A stretch of 64,000 nt of DNA from Sclerodactyla briareus (GCA_026419785.1 JAODTK010001255.1:62001-126000); one strand, 5' to 3'; shown: positions 1-12,187, counted from the first letter of the stretch. Notes: a model not told the origin generated them from the letters alone. Translations and numbers: made by a program.

Positions 1-1035
1 TGATGCCAAATTGACATTAAATTTGGTATTCTATAAGTCTTTTTTTAATTGGAGGGGTTGTGGTTTAGAGTTGGAATTCTCACGAAACTGACTAGTCGTC
101 TTCTTTGAAAATCTTGTGTCTCAGTGGGAATGGTTAACACTAAGCTACCTTTCAAACATTCTGACTGGTCAAAAGATTTTCCAAGTATGTCCATTTTTGA
201 CAAATTTTGGGCGTGGGGCACTCCTTACACCCCTCTCTAGGTCCCTGGTGGTCAATATGAATGTGTGTACTGTGTGTGTCTGTGAGTGTTTATCAGCTCC
301 CCATACTTTTGTCAGCACGATATCAACTGAACGCAAGCATGCAGACTTGAAACTTGCAGTATGTGAGTTGTGCATATGCCGCCGATGAACTTGATTTTTC
401 GGCGCAATAAACCTTTCAAGGTCGTGTAGCCAACTTTAATCACTTGTTAGCACGATTCGGTAACGGAGAGAGCTTGTATATACCCGGCCGATTTCAATTG
501 GGCCATGTGTGTCGCACCATATGCTGATATGGAACCCTGTTGTCGGTTGGTATCTTGTGTCATTCGATGTCATCCGAGTTCCGCCGAGAGAGCAACTTGT
601 GTACTCTGTCAGCATATTGTATGTAGGTTGCCCATTGCAGATTGTGGGATGAACTGATTGTTTCAGTATTCATCCGGGTTTATCAGTCATGGCGAACCTC
701 AACAATTTAAAAAAACGATTAATACGAACGCAGACATGTATCATGTAGGTTTACGGTTGCATATGAACAGAGTGCAACCCTTATTGTTGTTGTTGACTTA
801 GGTCGAGTTTTGCATTAGGTCAGTAAGGGTCATAAGAGGGCAATGCCCTCAAACAGTATGTAGCTTGATATCTAACGACAGCCAGCTATAATTCATGTTC
901 TCATCAAGTTTAATATGGGTGGCACATTAAAAAGAGGATGGCCACTAAGTTCCCCTGGGATGGTAAGACCCTTCAAATCGGAGTGTTCAAACCCAGCTTC
1001 TCATCACGATCTTTAGGACATTCGCGATTTTTGTT

Positions 1036-1128
1036 CTGGGGGGGGGGGGGGGTGGGTTGAGGTCAGCACCCAATGGGCGCCTCACAAAGTCCTCACCCTC
1101 CCTATTGGCCAGTAAGTACAAGTTATGG
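1036..1128 (-). repeat. Poly-G/C-ended repeat family R2, copy 1
   Basis: Read on the minus strand this has CCAATAGGGAGGGTGAGG, then a GCGCCCATTGGGTGCTGACC segment, then CTCAACC running into a poly-C tract of about 14. The same order appears at 12560-12652 and 35725-35800 on the plus strand. The poly-C run sits at the same edge in two of the three copies, so it belongs to the repeat and is not random. Confidence 0.6.
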
Positions 1129-1236
1129 CATGTTCTGTTGCAATATTTGCCAACTAACAGCTGCCAACCGCTACTGAACTGCAAACAATAAGTTCCGTGC
1201 TGGAAAAATATTTTGAAAATTCCCACCTGGTATGGG

Positions 1237-1275
1237 GGGGGGGGGGGTCGACCCCCCGTGCGTGCGCCAATGACG
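1237..1275. repeat. Poly-G hairpin with a transposon-end-like flank
   Basis: A run of about 13 G is followed by GTCGACCCCCC and then GTGCGTGCGCCAATGAC. Read on the other strand the flank is TTGGCGCACGCACGGGGGG. A close match, AGTGGCGTACGCACGGGGGG, occurs near 12403. The run can fold back on the following C tract. This looks like one end of a small dispersed element; the other end was not identified. Confidence 0.4.
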
Positions 1276-1500
1276 ATATTAACAAATATATATCCTCCCT
1301 GGCCTACTTTCCAGAAAGAGGACGCCTTTAGTGCAATAATTTCTTATGGGAAGTACACATGAACCCTGTGGTTTTCAGTGAATACTGGTAAATTGTATAT
1401 TTTTGTTTGTTGACATTTCGGTCAATTTCAGCTTATAAACACACGCTACGGCTTAGTTTGGCTGAAACTCAAACTTGGTAAATCATCTGCCCCACGGTAT

Positions 1501-2289
1501 TTACATTACCATGTCGGTGGGAGGTCTGTTTTTTTAAGCTGCTTCACACGAATAAAAACGTATGGTTTGCGCCTGAAATTCGCAAAATTTCCAGTATACA
1601 TTTCGTGAAATAGTCGCAGGAGCGCAAAAGTACGCGAACAATTTTGAACATTTTGTTTTGTCGATGTTGTCCTAAAAATATTCGCAAAGGGTAGTAAAAC
1701 ATTTCCCCACTAATGTAGCAATCAGTTCGAAGGTAGTATAATATTTTGCGACTGTTTTGGAAAAAAAAAAAACCCCCCCCCGTTTTTTTTTGTTTCATGT
1801 CTGGACGGGAAACATACTCACGTACATGTGCACATATCCACGTAGACACGCGTACACCAAACGTTTCGCCCGTATGTTTACCTTGGTATCAGGGGCATCG
1901 TGCAAAAATGATTTTTGGGGTGCCCATCAGCAGCTGAAGACTATATAAGCCGAGCGCCACCACGGGTTGGCGCACAACATACATACAATATCTGTCATAT
2001 GTCGGAAAAGACACTTCCCTTTCCGTGCGTTCTGGAAAAAGCAACACCTCTGAGTTTACAAGACTTTTTCATTCCTGGAAATATACTCAGTTGGTAGGCT
2101 TTCTGGCTACAATTCACTTCGTTTACATCTCACATTTCAGTTGAATGGGCAACTGCTACGATTCACTCCTTTTTACACCGCTTAGTTCATGCATCACGAT
2201 GGTAGTTACCAGGGTTCCCCATGATGGGTATCAATGTGCCTGAATAAGACTGAAATAATTAGTGTGGGCCACTGACTGTCGTGATCTAT
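1501..2289. other. No recognisable gene
   Basis: A homopolymer cluster of A, C and T lies near 1760-1790. A segment with CCTGAAATTCGCAAAATTT near 1572 resembles CCCGAAATTCACACAAAAT near 4503, so a minor dispersed repeat is possible. Open frames of 60-100 codons here cross the homopolymers and show no protein family signature. Confidence 0.6.
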
Positions 2290-3260
2290 CCAATCTGCGC
2301 GCGCGACAACTATTGATTGCCGCGCTCGAATTTTTAAAATGAAGTTTTTCCGTCGCCATAGGGAGCCCCAATGGTCATCTTTCATTCCAAGTGATCCAAG
2401 TTAACGTACCCTACATTTGAAAATGAAGAAAAAGAAAAAAAAATTCACCTACCAAGTAGTAATGTTGATAAAGATTATATCCACTGAAGCAGAGCGGCAT
2501 CATTCGTTTCCGCGAAGCTAGGCGAAACTTCAAATTTAAGGTCCCTTCTCATATGCACGGTGATTGAAAATGAACTTTGCAAATGAATGAATTTCATCTT
2601 AGCGACCGAGTTCAGCGGTGCCATAATATCCATCGAAGCTCAACCTAGTTGCCGCGCAGTATAGCGAATTTGAAATAGGTCTTCTAAATGCCAATGTGAT
2701 ATCCAGATGGCTATTTTCATGCGATAATTTAAAAGTAAACATGAAGCATTAGTATGAGTTCACCTTAGCCACTGTTCTTGGATTTTCGAGCTATCCGAGC
2801 GAATCGCTCATTGGTTGTCCGCGCGGCGTATCATTTTTCTATATTAATCCTTATTAAATCAATGGTGGTTTCCAGAGTGGCCTTTCAATAAGTAAATTGA
2901 AGGTTAACTTCACAAATTGAAATCAATTTCACCTAACTCTCTCATGGTCGCGGCGAAGAAACGGGATCATCGGTTTCCGTAGCGTAGCAAAGTCAATTAA
3001 AGTAAGGTCTTTACAGATGCCAAAGGGTGAGTGCCAGATAGCCATTTTTTATCTGAAAAAATATAAATAAAATAAACTTACAAATAAAGTGAATTTCACC
3101 GTAGCCGGCCTATGCAAAATTTTCCCCAAATTGGGTGTTTCTTAGAACCCCGAGGCAAGGGCCCGGTGGCCATTTTTATAAATTGAAAAAAATGCTCAAA
3201 TTAAAAAGATATCACATCAGCCAAGTCAGTGGTTTTCAGATTAAGTGACGTGGGAAGTGG
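2290..3260 (+). repeat. Diverged tandem array, about six units of roughly 165 bp
   Basis: Two landmarks recur in alternation. One is TTCACCTTAGCC-like (near 2445, 2590, 2759, 2926, 3095, 3210). The other is an AATGGT..TCCAGATGGCCATTTTT-like stretch (near 2370, 2680, 2852, 3015, 3150). Spacing varies from about 115 to 170 bases and the units differ considerably, so this is an old minisatellite. No coding signal accompanies it. Confidence 0.65.
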
Positions 3261-5044
3261 CAACCATGATTTGCAAGCACCGTAGCACAAATTTGGTTCT
3301 AGATTAGTAATAACATCAAATCATGAAACATTCCCATAGCCCTCGGAAATTAACATAGTGTCCCAATATTAATTGACTGAAGTGATTTGAATATTTATTG
3401 TAGTGACTTTCATACAGGCATCGACATTTTTCCCAGCGTTTATGAACATTCTTTAATGATCCTACCCTCTCTTGTCTGAAAAAACCTTAACATATTTTTT
3501 TTCCTCACTTGGTATTTATGGTGTGCCGGATTGCATCATCTGGTTGGCCGATTTGGCCCGCGGACCGCCATTTGGGAACTCCCGAGGCATTAGCCGCGCA
3601 TTTTTTTTTCAGCAGGTAGAAGTCTGACCTGTGATGACCTCAGGTTGGCCAGCTGGTGGGGGCTATTATATCTAGGCAAATAATCAAGCTCGAGCTTAGG
3701 ACAGACATTATTCGAAGCGAGGCATTACGATCTCGACTATATGTTCAAGTTGGGGTATGAGGGGGCAATCCGCTACGATTATCAAAGGACAATTGACTAT
3801 CTAGTCTACTTTTCGATTTCGATATACCTCTTGAATTTAAATTATGACAACATTTTATGACACCTCGGGACAAAACAAAGCGGGGGGGGGGGCCCCGGGC
3901 CCAATGGGCACGACGACACTGCTTGGTATAGTGTTTCTAAAGAAGAGTTGCTATATGTAGGCTAGGATATTTATGTGGCCGGACATAATGCTGCCAAAAA
4001 AGAAACAGAAGAGGGTGCTGCTGCTGCGCTGAGCCTGTACGGTTCGAGGAAGGGGGAAGTTCTGGTGTTCTGGTGCTAAAGATGGTGAGGATGTCAAGTC
4101 TGCCGCAAGGTCCCGCCTAAGCAGTGACGAACAGCCCGTGCCACACAACTACTGGACTCAGGCCAGGAAGAAGCCGATGGCCGTTTTTTTCCCCCGAGGA
4201 GAACGACGATCTCCTACAATGAAAGCCATCGAGTCCAGTTTTTCTTTCAAGTGGTTTCAACTAGGCAGACATGCCACATTATTATGAATTTCGAATGCCC
4301 TGAAAGTTCACCAAACCATGTACGCGAAATCGTTGCATTGGGTCTCAAAATAGTGAGAATTAGCGCGACTTAGTGCAACTGATGCGAGACTGACGTGGGA
4401 CTCAGACGTCGACTCAGTGCGTTAGACGCACTATCGGCCCACTACTCCTCGCGAACGTGTCGCGTATGCTTTGCTGATTGACCCTATTATACCAAAAATA
4501 CGCCCGAAATTCACACAAAATGTTCGCACTAATAAGCACTTAACTTCGACGCATGTTGGAAACTTTTTTTTTTGACGTGAAAAAAGTTTCTGCGATATTT
4601 GGCGTTATCAAAAATGCACAGTCGCAAAACCGACGTGGGAATCGTGTCTTCGTGTGATAGCAGCAATGACCTGATTCATGCTGTGCTCTTGCCTTACTAT
4701 GCGAGGAACGCTACGCAAAGGCATGGTCTGAGTAAGATGTTGTAGTAAAGGATAGAATTCCTAGAGCAAAATGTACTAGTACTTGCAGACTTGAAGGGTC
4801 GACTGTCTCGCATATTTGCGCGTTTGTTGTAAATATGCATATTTCTTGATCGCATTTATTGGACAGTCGTGAACGTTCAACTATACATTGTATTTCCGCA
4901 TTGAAAAAAGTCATTTGCCGTTCCCGCCAAGAAGAACAAAACGATAGCCAAACACATACACGCATAGCGAAACAAAGCAGTGTTCTTGTCAGTGCTCCAG
5001 TGGATAACGAAGCACCGATACTCGTGTATAGCATCGTATGGAAT
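3261..5044. other. No convincing gene; one weak open stretch
   Basis: A poly-G run lies near 3883. Around 4040-4290 one plus-strand frame is open and mixed in composition (it includes SAARSRLSSDEQPVPHNYW), but there is no start, splice support or family match, so it is not called as an exon. The remainder holds nothing recognisable. Confidence 0.5.
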
Positions 5045-5480
5045 CCTTAAGGGCCGGTCACACTATAACGATATCGTGTAGTGCAACGATCCGAATTATT
5101 GGTTCAGCCGATAATAGGGCTATTAATACGCCGGCGCTGGAACCACCTGCCACATGGATGGACGGACGTTGATTCGCTATGTTAAACCATTCCAATGTGG
5201 AGAAGCCTTTCACGGCGTTTTGATAATCAGATATTTCCTATTTATCGTAGAGCTCAACGATTTATCGTCGCTCGTACCTTTTCGATATGACTCCATTTAG
5301 GAATGAGGTTTTTTTCCGAACACTTTCGATCTTGAAAGGTATTTGATAAAGTACTAGTATTCATGACAATTGTTACCACACAGCCCTCTCCTTCCTGCCC
5401 TGGTTCAGCCTGAAATCGAAAAAGATCGTGTAGCAGAACGATAGAAAATTCGTTATAAGTGGTGACCTGCCCTTAAGGCT
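5045..5480. mobile_element. MITE-like element with TTAA flanks
   Basis: The left end reads TTAAGGGCCGGTCACACTAT near 5048. The right end, reverse-complemented from about 5477, reads TTAAGGGCAGGTCACCACTT. Subterminal blocks GATATCGTGTAGTGCAACGA (left) and GATCGTGTAGCAGAACGATA (right) lie inside. TTAA at both edges fits the TTAA target preference known for the piggyBac and Kolobok superfamilies, but no transposase is encoded and the terminal bases do not decide between them. Length is about 435 bp. A related end may be present at 42270-42325. Confidence 0.6.
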
Positions 5481-6888
5481 GGAAGTCGATAATGCTTGGG
5501 GAACTTCAAGGAAGATTTTAATAGAATCATTCGCTGTGATACCCATCCGCATACGCATAGGTACGTTTGCTCATTTCGCTTATTCAGCGTTGGTTTGCTT
5601 TAATGCTGAATCAATTTTTGCAAACTACATAGAACATATCACACACTCACCCTCGCTCAGTTCACTGGAAATTTGAGATTTTCCACATACGCACACGCAT
5701 CTATGGAATCCTAGCCTCAGGGGTGAGATTCCAAATGCGTATGCAGGTCAATATCCTAAATGCAACAACTCGCATGACCCATTCAGATTTATATGAAAGT
5801 GATTGAATTCTCAGGACCTGATTGGCTTCATTAACTATTCAAAGTACTTTGACATATCACTTCACTTTCGAGTTTCGACTCAAATTGACAGTGCGCTAAC
5901 TGCCATCGGCCTCTTGGTTCGCAAGTCCCTACCGGGACTACTGTATCGGTCTCCCGTACCTTACCTCCTAGCTGTACTTGAATATGAAGACATGTAGAGC
6001 CTATTCATCTCCTATCAACCAGTCGGTGCCTTCACCACACAACACTTGTCGTTTGTTTCATTTGATTGAGTCTCCGACTATCTATGTAGTTGGCTTTTGT
6101 GAGTTGCTGCGTGTTTGCGCGTGACCCGTTGGGCTCGTACAAAGTTAATTACTAATTACTCTGCCCGTGCATGTCATCAATTCTATTTGCTGTATTTGCG
6201 TCATATTAATATTGAAAAATTACCTAGGTCAAATTTTTGTGGGTTCCTTCGGCTTTTTCTTACTTTGACGGATTTGCAACAGAAACTGGTGGATGTGGAC
6301 TGAACGCGTGAAGTCATTCCAAGGTCACAGTAGCCCTTTGGATAATTCCTTTCTAATTTTGTTCTATTTAAACGAAATTCGAGAATGTGGACTCCAACTT
6401 TCACCCGCTTCGTTCTCGTGTAGGACAGTGGCTGTACGAGTAAAGCTACGGACGGCCCTTGTCTGTCGGATGGAGACGTAAATGGCGGTCCGAGAGCAGG
6501 AATGCCCACCCCTCTCGTTACTCAGGCGTGTCAGGGGGCACTCTCGAAAGACAGGCGATCTTCGGCCGGTGTCCGCCTACACCTAAAACTGGAGTCTCTA
6601 CAATTTTCCGACTAGGATGTCCTTAGTCCTGCTGAACAACCTCTGGGTGGAACTAAAACGAGGCGTATAGGTAATGTGGGACTACATCTGGCGTGAACAT
6701 GTGAGGATTATTTCAAATTCACCCGGGGTCAAATGGAAAGTATTTATTTTGCTTCTTCTAAACCTAAGGTAAGGTAATTTCTGCAGGAATTAAACTCAGG
6801 GGTTTACCCGCCTGTACATGTCTAGTTTTATGTGGATGAGGAATGCTGCCTTGATTTTATTAACGCCTCGCACCAAAGGGGTCAAGTA
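5481..6888. other. No recognisable gene
   Basis: Short open frames on both strands overlap one another and show no conserved motif. No tandem repeat or simple repeat of note was seen. Confidence 0.5.
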
Positions 6889-7090
6889 ACCTGCTTGCGC
6901 GAATATGTACCGTGAAATTTTCCAATTGAACACTGCACAAAACAACTATGGAGCCCCCTCTTACACCTCTGAACGTTGTAACACACATTTCTATTTTCAC
7001 TTATTCTTAGTACAGGTACGCCTGTTTGCGCGAATAATACCGGTGGAATTTTCCAGAAAACACTGCTACACACCTGACAAATGAGCCATG
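6889..7090 (+). repeat. Two-copy direct repeat, period about 130 bp
   Basis: CCTGCTTGCGCGAATATGTA at about 6891 and CCTGTTTGCGCGAATAATAC at about 7021 begin two similar units. Each continues with GGAATTTTCCA-like sequence, ACACTGC, and ATGAGCC or TATGGAGCC. Only two copies are visible. Confidence 0.6.
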
Positions 7091-7559
7091 GACCTAGTTT
7101 GCATCTACCAGCAGACCAGAATTTGATAACTAAGGCGTGAAACCACTCGTACACAGCTGATGTCGTAACATTCTTTTTTGCACGGTACTATCTTGATTTT
7201 GAGGGGGATACTGGCCACGTCCGGTGGACCAACGTCAGGAAATGTTGTGTCATGCGTGAAAAAAACAGAATTAAAGGGGAATTGAAGTCTGGAAAGAATC
7301 TGGCATTACTGAACAGCAGTGCGTACTGACATTCCACAAAAAATTCTTAAAAAATATTGTTACCTTCCCCAGTTACTCGTTTTAAAAACCAAGAGACGGG
7401 CGCTGCATTTTCCCTCCAGGTCAATGACAATTAGAACTTGAACAGTCAACTTAATTATGTCACACACCCCTACCAGCTGGTATTCATGTATTTCTTTGTT
7501 TTTCCCACCTGCATCATGACTGAATGTCTCCCCATTTACACTTAGTTCACTTTCCAAAT
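7091..7559. other. Possible LINE 3' untranslated region; otherwise unassigned
   Basis: This lies directly downstream, in minus-strand sense, of the LINE coding remnant that stops at 7560-7562, so part may be its 3' untranslated region. No poly-A or simple-repeat tail marks the boundary. Confidence 0.3.
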
Positions 7560-8380
7560 TCACTTTAATTCTCCTTTAATCATGATTGGGCTGCGAGATG
7601 AGTCTGACTGCCGCTTGAACTTTTCGCTATCGTTATGTTCACGATAGCTTCAGGTAACTTGTTCCAATCTCTGATCGTTCTCGAGAAGAAGGAAAACTTG
7701 TAACAGTCTTTCTTTCCGCTGCTTTGTTTTGAACCGAGCTCTATGTTGGTGTGCCGATAGGGTCGATTAACAGGGACGCTGATGGCACTAATGATATCGA
7801 GTTGACCATTGATTGCCTTATAACAATAGTGAGCCCTCGAACAAAAACGACGCCTGGTAGCAAGAGACCGCTGCCATCCCCCAACCCTTCATTATATTGG
7901 CAACGACCCCGGGGGACCTAGATTTGAAGTCGTCAAGCAGAATCTAGCAGCCCTACCCTACTGAGCAGATTCAAGGGTATTAATTAAGTTAGCAGTATTA
8001 GGGTCCCACACACTCGAGGAATATTCAGTAGGGTCGCACTAGGTCTTATTGACGCCTTGTGGGCATGATGGAGATTCCCTCATACAAAAGTCAGAGTGCG
8101 ATTCGCAGTGGCAAGCGGGGGATTTGGTTTACCTATCATTCCAGGAAACATTACTAGTTAGGGATAACACCCCAAGTATTAGTGGCTCTTTGTCTTTGCA
8201 GAAGGAAGTTCCGTAGCTTATACCCAGAATCTTGGCATTTTAGCTTGGGTAAGACGCATCAAAACACTTTTTTAGCATTGCAGCTCATCTGCCATTTATT
8301 CTGCCAGCTTATACTAGCGTTTTAAGATCCTCTTGGAGGGTTATGTGATTACTCTTTTTTTATAAGCATTTTGTTCGTTC
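7560..8380 (-). pseudogene. LINE reverse transcriptase, C-terminal remnant (CR1/jockey-like)
   Basis: Only the thumb and C-terminal part of a non-LTR reverse transcriptase remains, split over several frames by small indels. In minus-strand order: LQEDLKTL near 8330, a Cys-Lys pair in a stretch matching the usual NAKKC region near 8260, SSSVWDPNT near 8010-8030, GWQRSLATRRR near 7860, KAINGQLDI near 7810, a PYRHTN segment near 7755, then FSFFSRTIRDWNKLPE near 7645-7695. It ends IMIKGELK and a stop at 7560. These are the hallmarks of the end of LINE ORF2 in CR1, RTE and jockey-type elements. The YADD active site and the endonuclease domain are absent, as expected for a 5'-truncated copy. It cannot encode an active enzyme. 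Family assignment within the LINEs is tentative; the LINE identity itself is firm. Confidence 0.85.
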
Positions 8381-10180
8381 TCTCACTCCGCTCCTCTTGG
8401 TGGTTGCACCAAGCTCCGCCCTCGACCGCGGAACTGCTGGAACCCATCTGAGAAATCCTATCTGAGAAGATAATACTAGTCTTGTATGGACCCCCAGGTG
8501 TGTTGTTAGGGGGGATTACAGTTAGCACACTCCGGGTGGAGCCGAAATATATTAATCAGTTGATCCTGGAAGTTACCTAGCCCATATGATGGTTCACGCA
8601 TGTCGAAACGTATTGGTAGCTGCGGACGTTAAAATTCCCCTGGCTAATACACTGCATGTTCTTCCACCATTTCAATTTATTGTATGTTCACCTCACGTTA
8701 ACCTTTTTGGGAAGGACTTTGATATTTCCTACCAAATTGGCCTGATATTTGTGCCCCGCCAACCATTCCTAGCCTGTACTTGCTATATGTACCCCAGCAC
8801 CTTGTTGTGTACCCACACGCATTCCTAGGCCTGTAGCATGACAGTGGAAACACCCTTGGGATTGCCCGTGAGTCCCCCATGCCACAATTCATTCCACATG
8901 GATGTAGTTCCACACAGGTTTAAAGTCCAGTCCGCGCCTACAAATGAGAAGTGAGGAGAGATCTTCCCACAAAACTTCCTGTAGCACCCCATTGCCGCTA
9001 TTCATTCCACCTCATTGCTGACAACTCCTTTAAACAGTCTCCTTCTAGCTCTGCCTGCTATGCAGAGGGATTAATGTAAACAAACTCTCTCATAGAGCGC
9101 CCTCAATGGGAAGGCTGTGGGAAATATTTGGGGTAATTTATTGGAAATAATAAAAACCGAATTACACTATGCAAAAAAGAAATTAACGCAGCCTAGCCAG
9201 TGGCACCTGGCAAAACCACCCCACGTTTTAAAATGATCGCATGTACGGTTTATGATTGAACGTGACTGAAACGAACGGACGAACGAACGAAAGACGGAGC
9301 GACATGATGGCTTGTTATAGCTGCTCACCACATCTAAAAAAATGAAGCGCACGGACTGACTCGAGAGTGAAGATAACATGCCGGAAGAGTGGCCGACTCG
9401 CATGCTAGAAGAACCACGATCAACTCCTGTGGTGCATCTCTCTGAATTAGTGCCATTCTCCTGAACTAGCAACTGGCAGTTCCGCTTTATTTTCTTCGCG
9501 CCCGATACTCTTACTTATCGCCATGACGCCATGAGAATACCGTTGAAAAGAAAAGGGTTTGAAGCGATGGAGAACGTAAAATACCGGAACCTGAAAAATA
9601 ATCGACCCATCTAAACTGTAGGCTCCTGGTACACACAAGAAGGGTGGTTTGTGCCAAGTGGATATTGGAGCTGAACCCCTCTTCCGGGAAAATCGCATTC
9701 AAAAGACGTATTCCTTGTATGCATGTTGCCCGACGTAATTGACTTTTGAAATATCTCGCAAAGAGTCTTCTCAAATTGACAGTCTCAATAAATGGCAAGA
9801 CATGAACAAGAAAAAAAAAGCATATACAGTTCGCTCAGTGTGTTTCTCTCCGCTTCATCTCAAATATCCATCTAGCCAACATTTTTTTTTTTGCTGACGG
9901 AGCGAAAATTTATTGATGTCTAACGAGTTATTAGGAAAGCGTGACACTAACACCCCTCATGCCCTCGTTTTTATACCTCCGATCCCGCTGGGATATGTCA
10001 AGTAACCCCTTAGCTAGTATCGGTTCGTAAATATTTGTGCTCTGATTTCAGGCATGTCGCCTCACCTCGTTTATGCACCCTGTTCACAATACAACCTCTA
10101 CGGAGTAAATTCGATGTTTCATTGTTATGTGAAAACTCTGCGTACACATTATGATCACCGTCCTTTTGTTGCTGAGTCCT
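8381..10180. other. No recognisable gene
   Basis: A pair of loosely similar segments (ATGCCACAATTCATTCCAC near 8880 and TTGCCGCTATTCATTCCACC near 8992) suggests an old local duplication. Open frames up to about 100 codons near 9167-9800 overlap on the same strand in different frames and match nothing known. Just outside the element that follows, TTTCATTGTTATGTGAAA at about 10117 is shared with TTTCACATTGTTATGTGAAA at about 12265. Confidence 0.5.
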
Positions 10181-10209
10181 CACGGCCGTATGCAAGCCGT
10201 TTTACTTTT

Positions 10210-10740
10210 ATTCGCTATTTAATGATATCACACAATTATTTGAGAATCATTATTGAATTGGTGATATCATCAAATATTTGATGATATCCCATATTTATGA
10301 TATCAGTAATTGAATTGGTGATTATAACCAATTATTTGATGATATCTTCAATTCATTTAATGATATCAACCATTCATTTAATATATCACCATCAATTAAT
10401 GATTCATCAATATTTGGTAATATCATTAAATAATTTGTGATATCACAAATATTTGATGATCTCAGTAATTGAATTGGTGATATATTAATTGAATTGGTGA
10501 CATCATCAATTATTGGGGTGATATCCACAACTTGAATGGTGCTATCATTAATTATCAAATGTTTAGTGATATCATCAAATTGTTTTGATGATATCATCAA
10601 AGGAATTAGTGATATCTTCAAATGTAATTGAAGAGATCCCCATTTATTAGATGATATCACTTAATTGATTGAGGATTTGTCTGAATTAAATGATATTCAC
10701 CAATTATTTGCTGATATCACCAATCCATTTGATGATATCA
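10210..10740. repeat. Left GATATC satellite array of IR-1
   Basis: Units resemble AATTGGTGATATCATCAAAT, with ATTTGATGATATC and CAATTCATTT variants. GATATC recurs roughly every 15-35 bases. The hexamer is its own reverse complement and the flanks are near-complementary, so the array can pair with itself in many registers. Many units have single-base losses. Confidence 0.85.
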
Positions 10741-11506
10741 AGAGTCATTCAACGGTGAAATCCAGCTTTGCGCGCGCTCATCAGTTCGCGGGAAGATTGA
10801 ATCCGACGTGCGCAAGCTATGCATGCACTGGACATACGTACAGTATAACCACAGCCCGGACATGTTCAGGCTAATCGCTTGCAACTGTGCAGGATCATAG
10901 TGCTGTGTGAACGGGCTCACTGTCATGTTTACAACAGCTCACGTCGTTCGTGGCGGCCGGCATATATGATCTCATAGTCGGTATACTGGTGCGTGCACCG
11001 TAGAGCTAGATAGCCTTAATCATAGAAAGGCTGGTGGTTTGTCCTTGACTCTCTGTACTCTGGTATTGTAATTTGTAATTACTGAAACTGCCTAGTTAAT
11101 GGCTTCTGGCCGTGGGCTTGTTCTGGACTCCCAATGACTTCCGAGCACAAGCGGAAGCTCATTCAACGCAGACCTGGGCCAGATTTAAGTAAGCAGTAGG
11201 CCTACTGCTGCCAGTACTACTGCCACTTGTGGCCGGTGTTATTGGTACCGAAACTCTCAGCAACCGATTAGCAAAGGGAGGACCGCCCTTACTGAAGTTT
11301 CTCAGCTCTCACGAGGATGATTTCGTCGAGTCGGCATGTAATGCAGCTAAGGCCGTAAGGGCTGCTAGGGCTGGCTACCTACGTACGACTAGACATACAA
11401 ATTGAAGCGACAGTACAGGCTGGGCTAGGGTACAGCATTCGACGTACTGTTTTTAATGGTTCTGGCCGCCGCGTTCCGTTAATAGAGTGAAAAATCATAC
11501 CGCCCC
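10741..11506. other. Core between the two arrays of IR-1
   Basis: This is non-repetitive and visibly GC-richer than the arrays. It contains no long open frame and no DDE-type or zinc-finger motif that I could recognise. It may be cargo or the remnant of an internal region. Confidence 0.5.
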
Positions 11507-12134
11507 CGCTTTTGGAATTGGTGATATCCAACCAATTTCATTTTGAGATATCACCAATTCATTTGATGATATCAGTAATTCGTCCAATTGGTGATATCCA
11601 TGAATAAGTGATATCACAGTAAATGAATTGGTGATATCATCAAATGAATAGTGATTCATTATTGTTGTGCTGATATCAGTAAATATTTCGCATTTATGAA
11701 TCACTAATTCAATTAAGATATCACCAATTCAATTGGTGATATCATTCAAATATTTGGTGAACAACCAATTATTGATGTGATTATCTCCATATGAAGATAT
11801 AACCACTTGAATTGGTGGATATCATATTGAATTAGGATATCACCATTCAATTAATGACATCACCTATTCAATTACTGGATATCATCAAATATTGATGATA
11901 TTCACCAATTATTCAATAATATCACTAATTATTTGATTGAATCATTAAGTGAATTGGTGATGTCATTAAATGAATTGGTGATATCATAAATGAATTGTGA
12001 TCTCATTAAATGAATGGGAGATATCATCAAATAATTGGTGAATTCACATTCAATAACTGCTTCATTAATATTTGGTGATATCATCAAATATTTGATGAGA
12101 TCACCAATTCAATTATGATATCATCAATAAATTG
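11507..12134. repeat. Right GATATC satellite array of IR-1
   Basis: The same unit family as the left array (for example AATTGGTGATATCACCAATT-like variants), continuing to the right terminal repeat at 12135. Units occur in both senses because the core motif is palindromic. Confidence 0.85.
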
Positions 12135-12187
12135 GTGATATCATTAAATAGCGATTAAAAAGTAAAACGGCTTACCATACGGCCGTG

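Larger units (their letters stand above)
1..1500 (+). repeat. Dispersed repeat family R1, copy A (left edge possibly outside window)
   Basis: This stretch is similar, in the same order and orientation, to sequence at 19677-19830 and 22280-24985. Shared landmarks include the opening TGATGCCAAATTGACATTAA (also at 19680), GTATGTGAGTTG.GCATATGC near 360 and 22735, the GAACGCAGACATGTATCA motif near 728, and TTGACATTTCGG followed by CTGAAACTCAAACTTGGTA near 1410-1480 and 24905-24965. No open frame in it looks like protein. The copy is interrupted by two poly-G tracts near 1038 and 1237. It is probably a decayed transposable element whose coding part is absent; the superfamily cannot be named from what is visible. 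Confidence 0.75.
10181..12187. mobile_element. 2.0-kb inverted-repeat element with GATATC arrays (IR-1)
   Basis: Bases 10181-10231 and the reverse complement of 12135-12187 agree over about 53 positions with only two one-base gaps and a couple of mismatches. Both begin CACGGCCGTATG, continue AAGCCGTTTTACTTTT and end CGCTATTTAATGATATCAC. Inside each terminus lies an array of short GATATC-containing units (10210-10740 and 11507-12134), and between them a roughly 765-bp non-repetitive core. No transposase motif was recognised in the core. The layout fits a non-autonomous DNA transposon or fold-back element. A target-site duplication could not be identified, so the true ends may lie slightly outside. 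Confidence 0.75.

Noticed and set aside
9167-9798. Overlapping minus-strand frames of 83-101 codons
   Set aside because: Several overlapping frames on one strand, no motif, no splice support.
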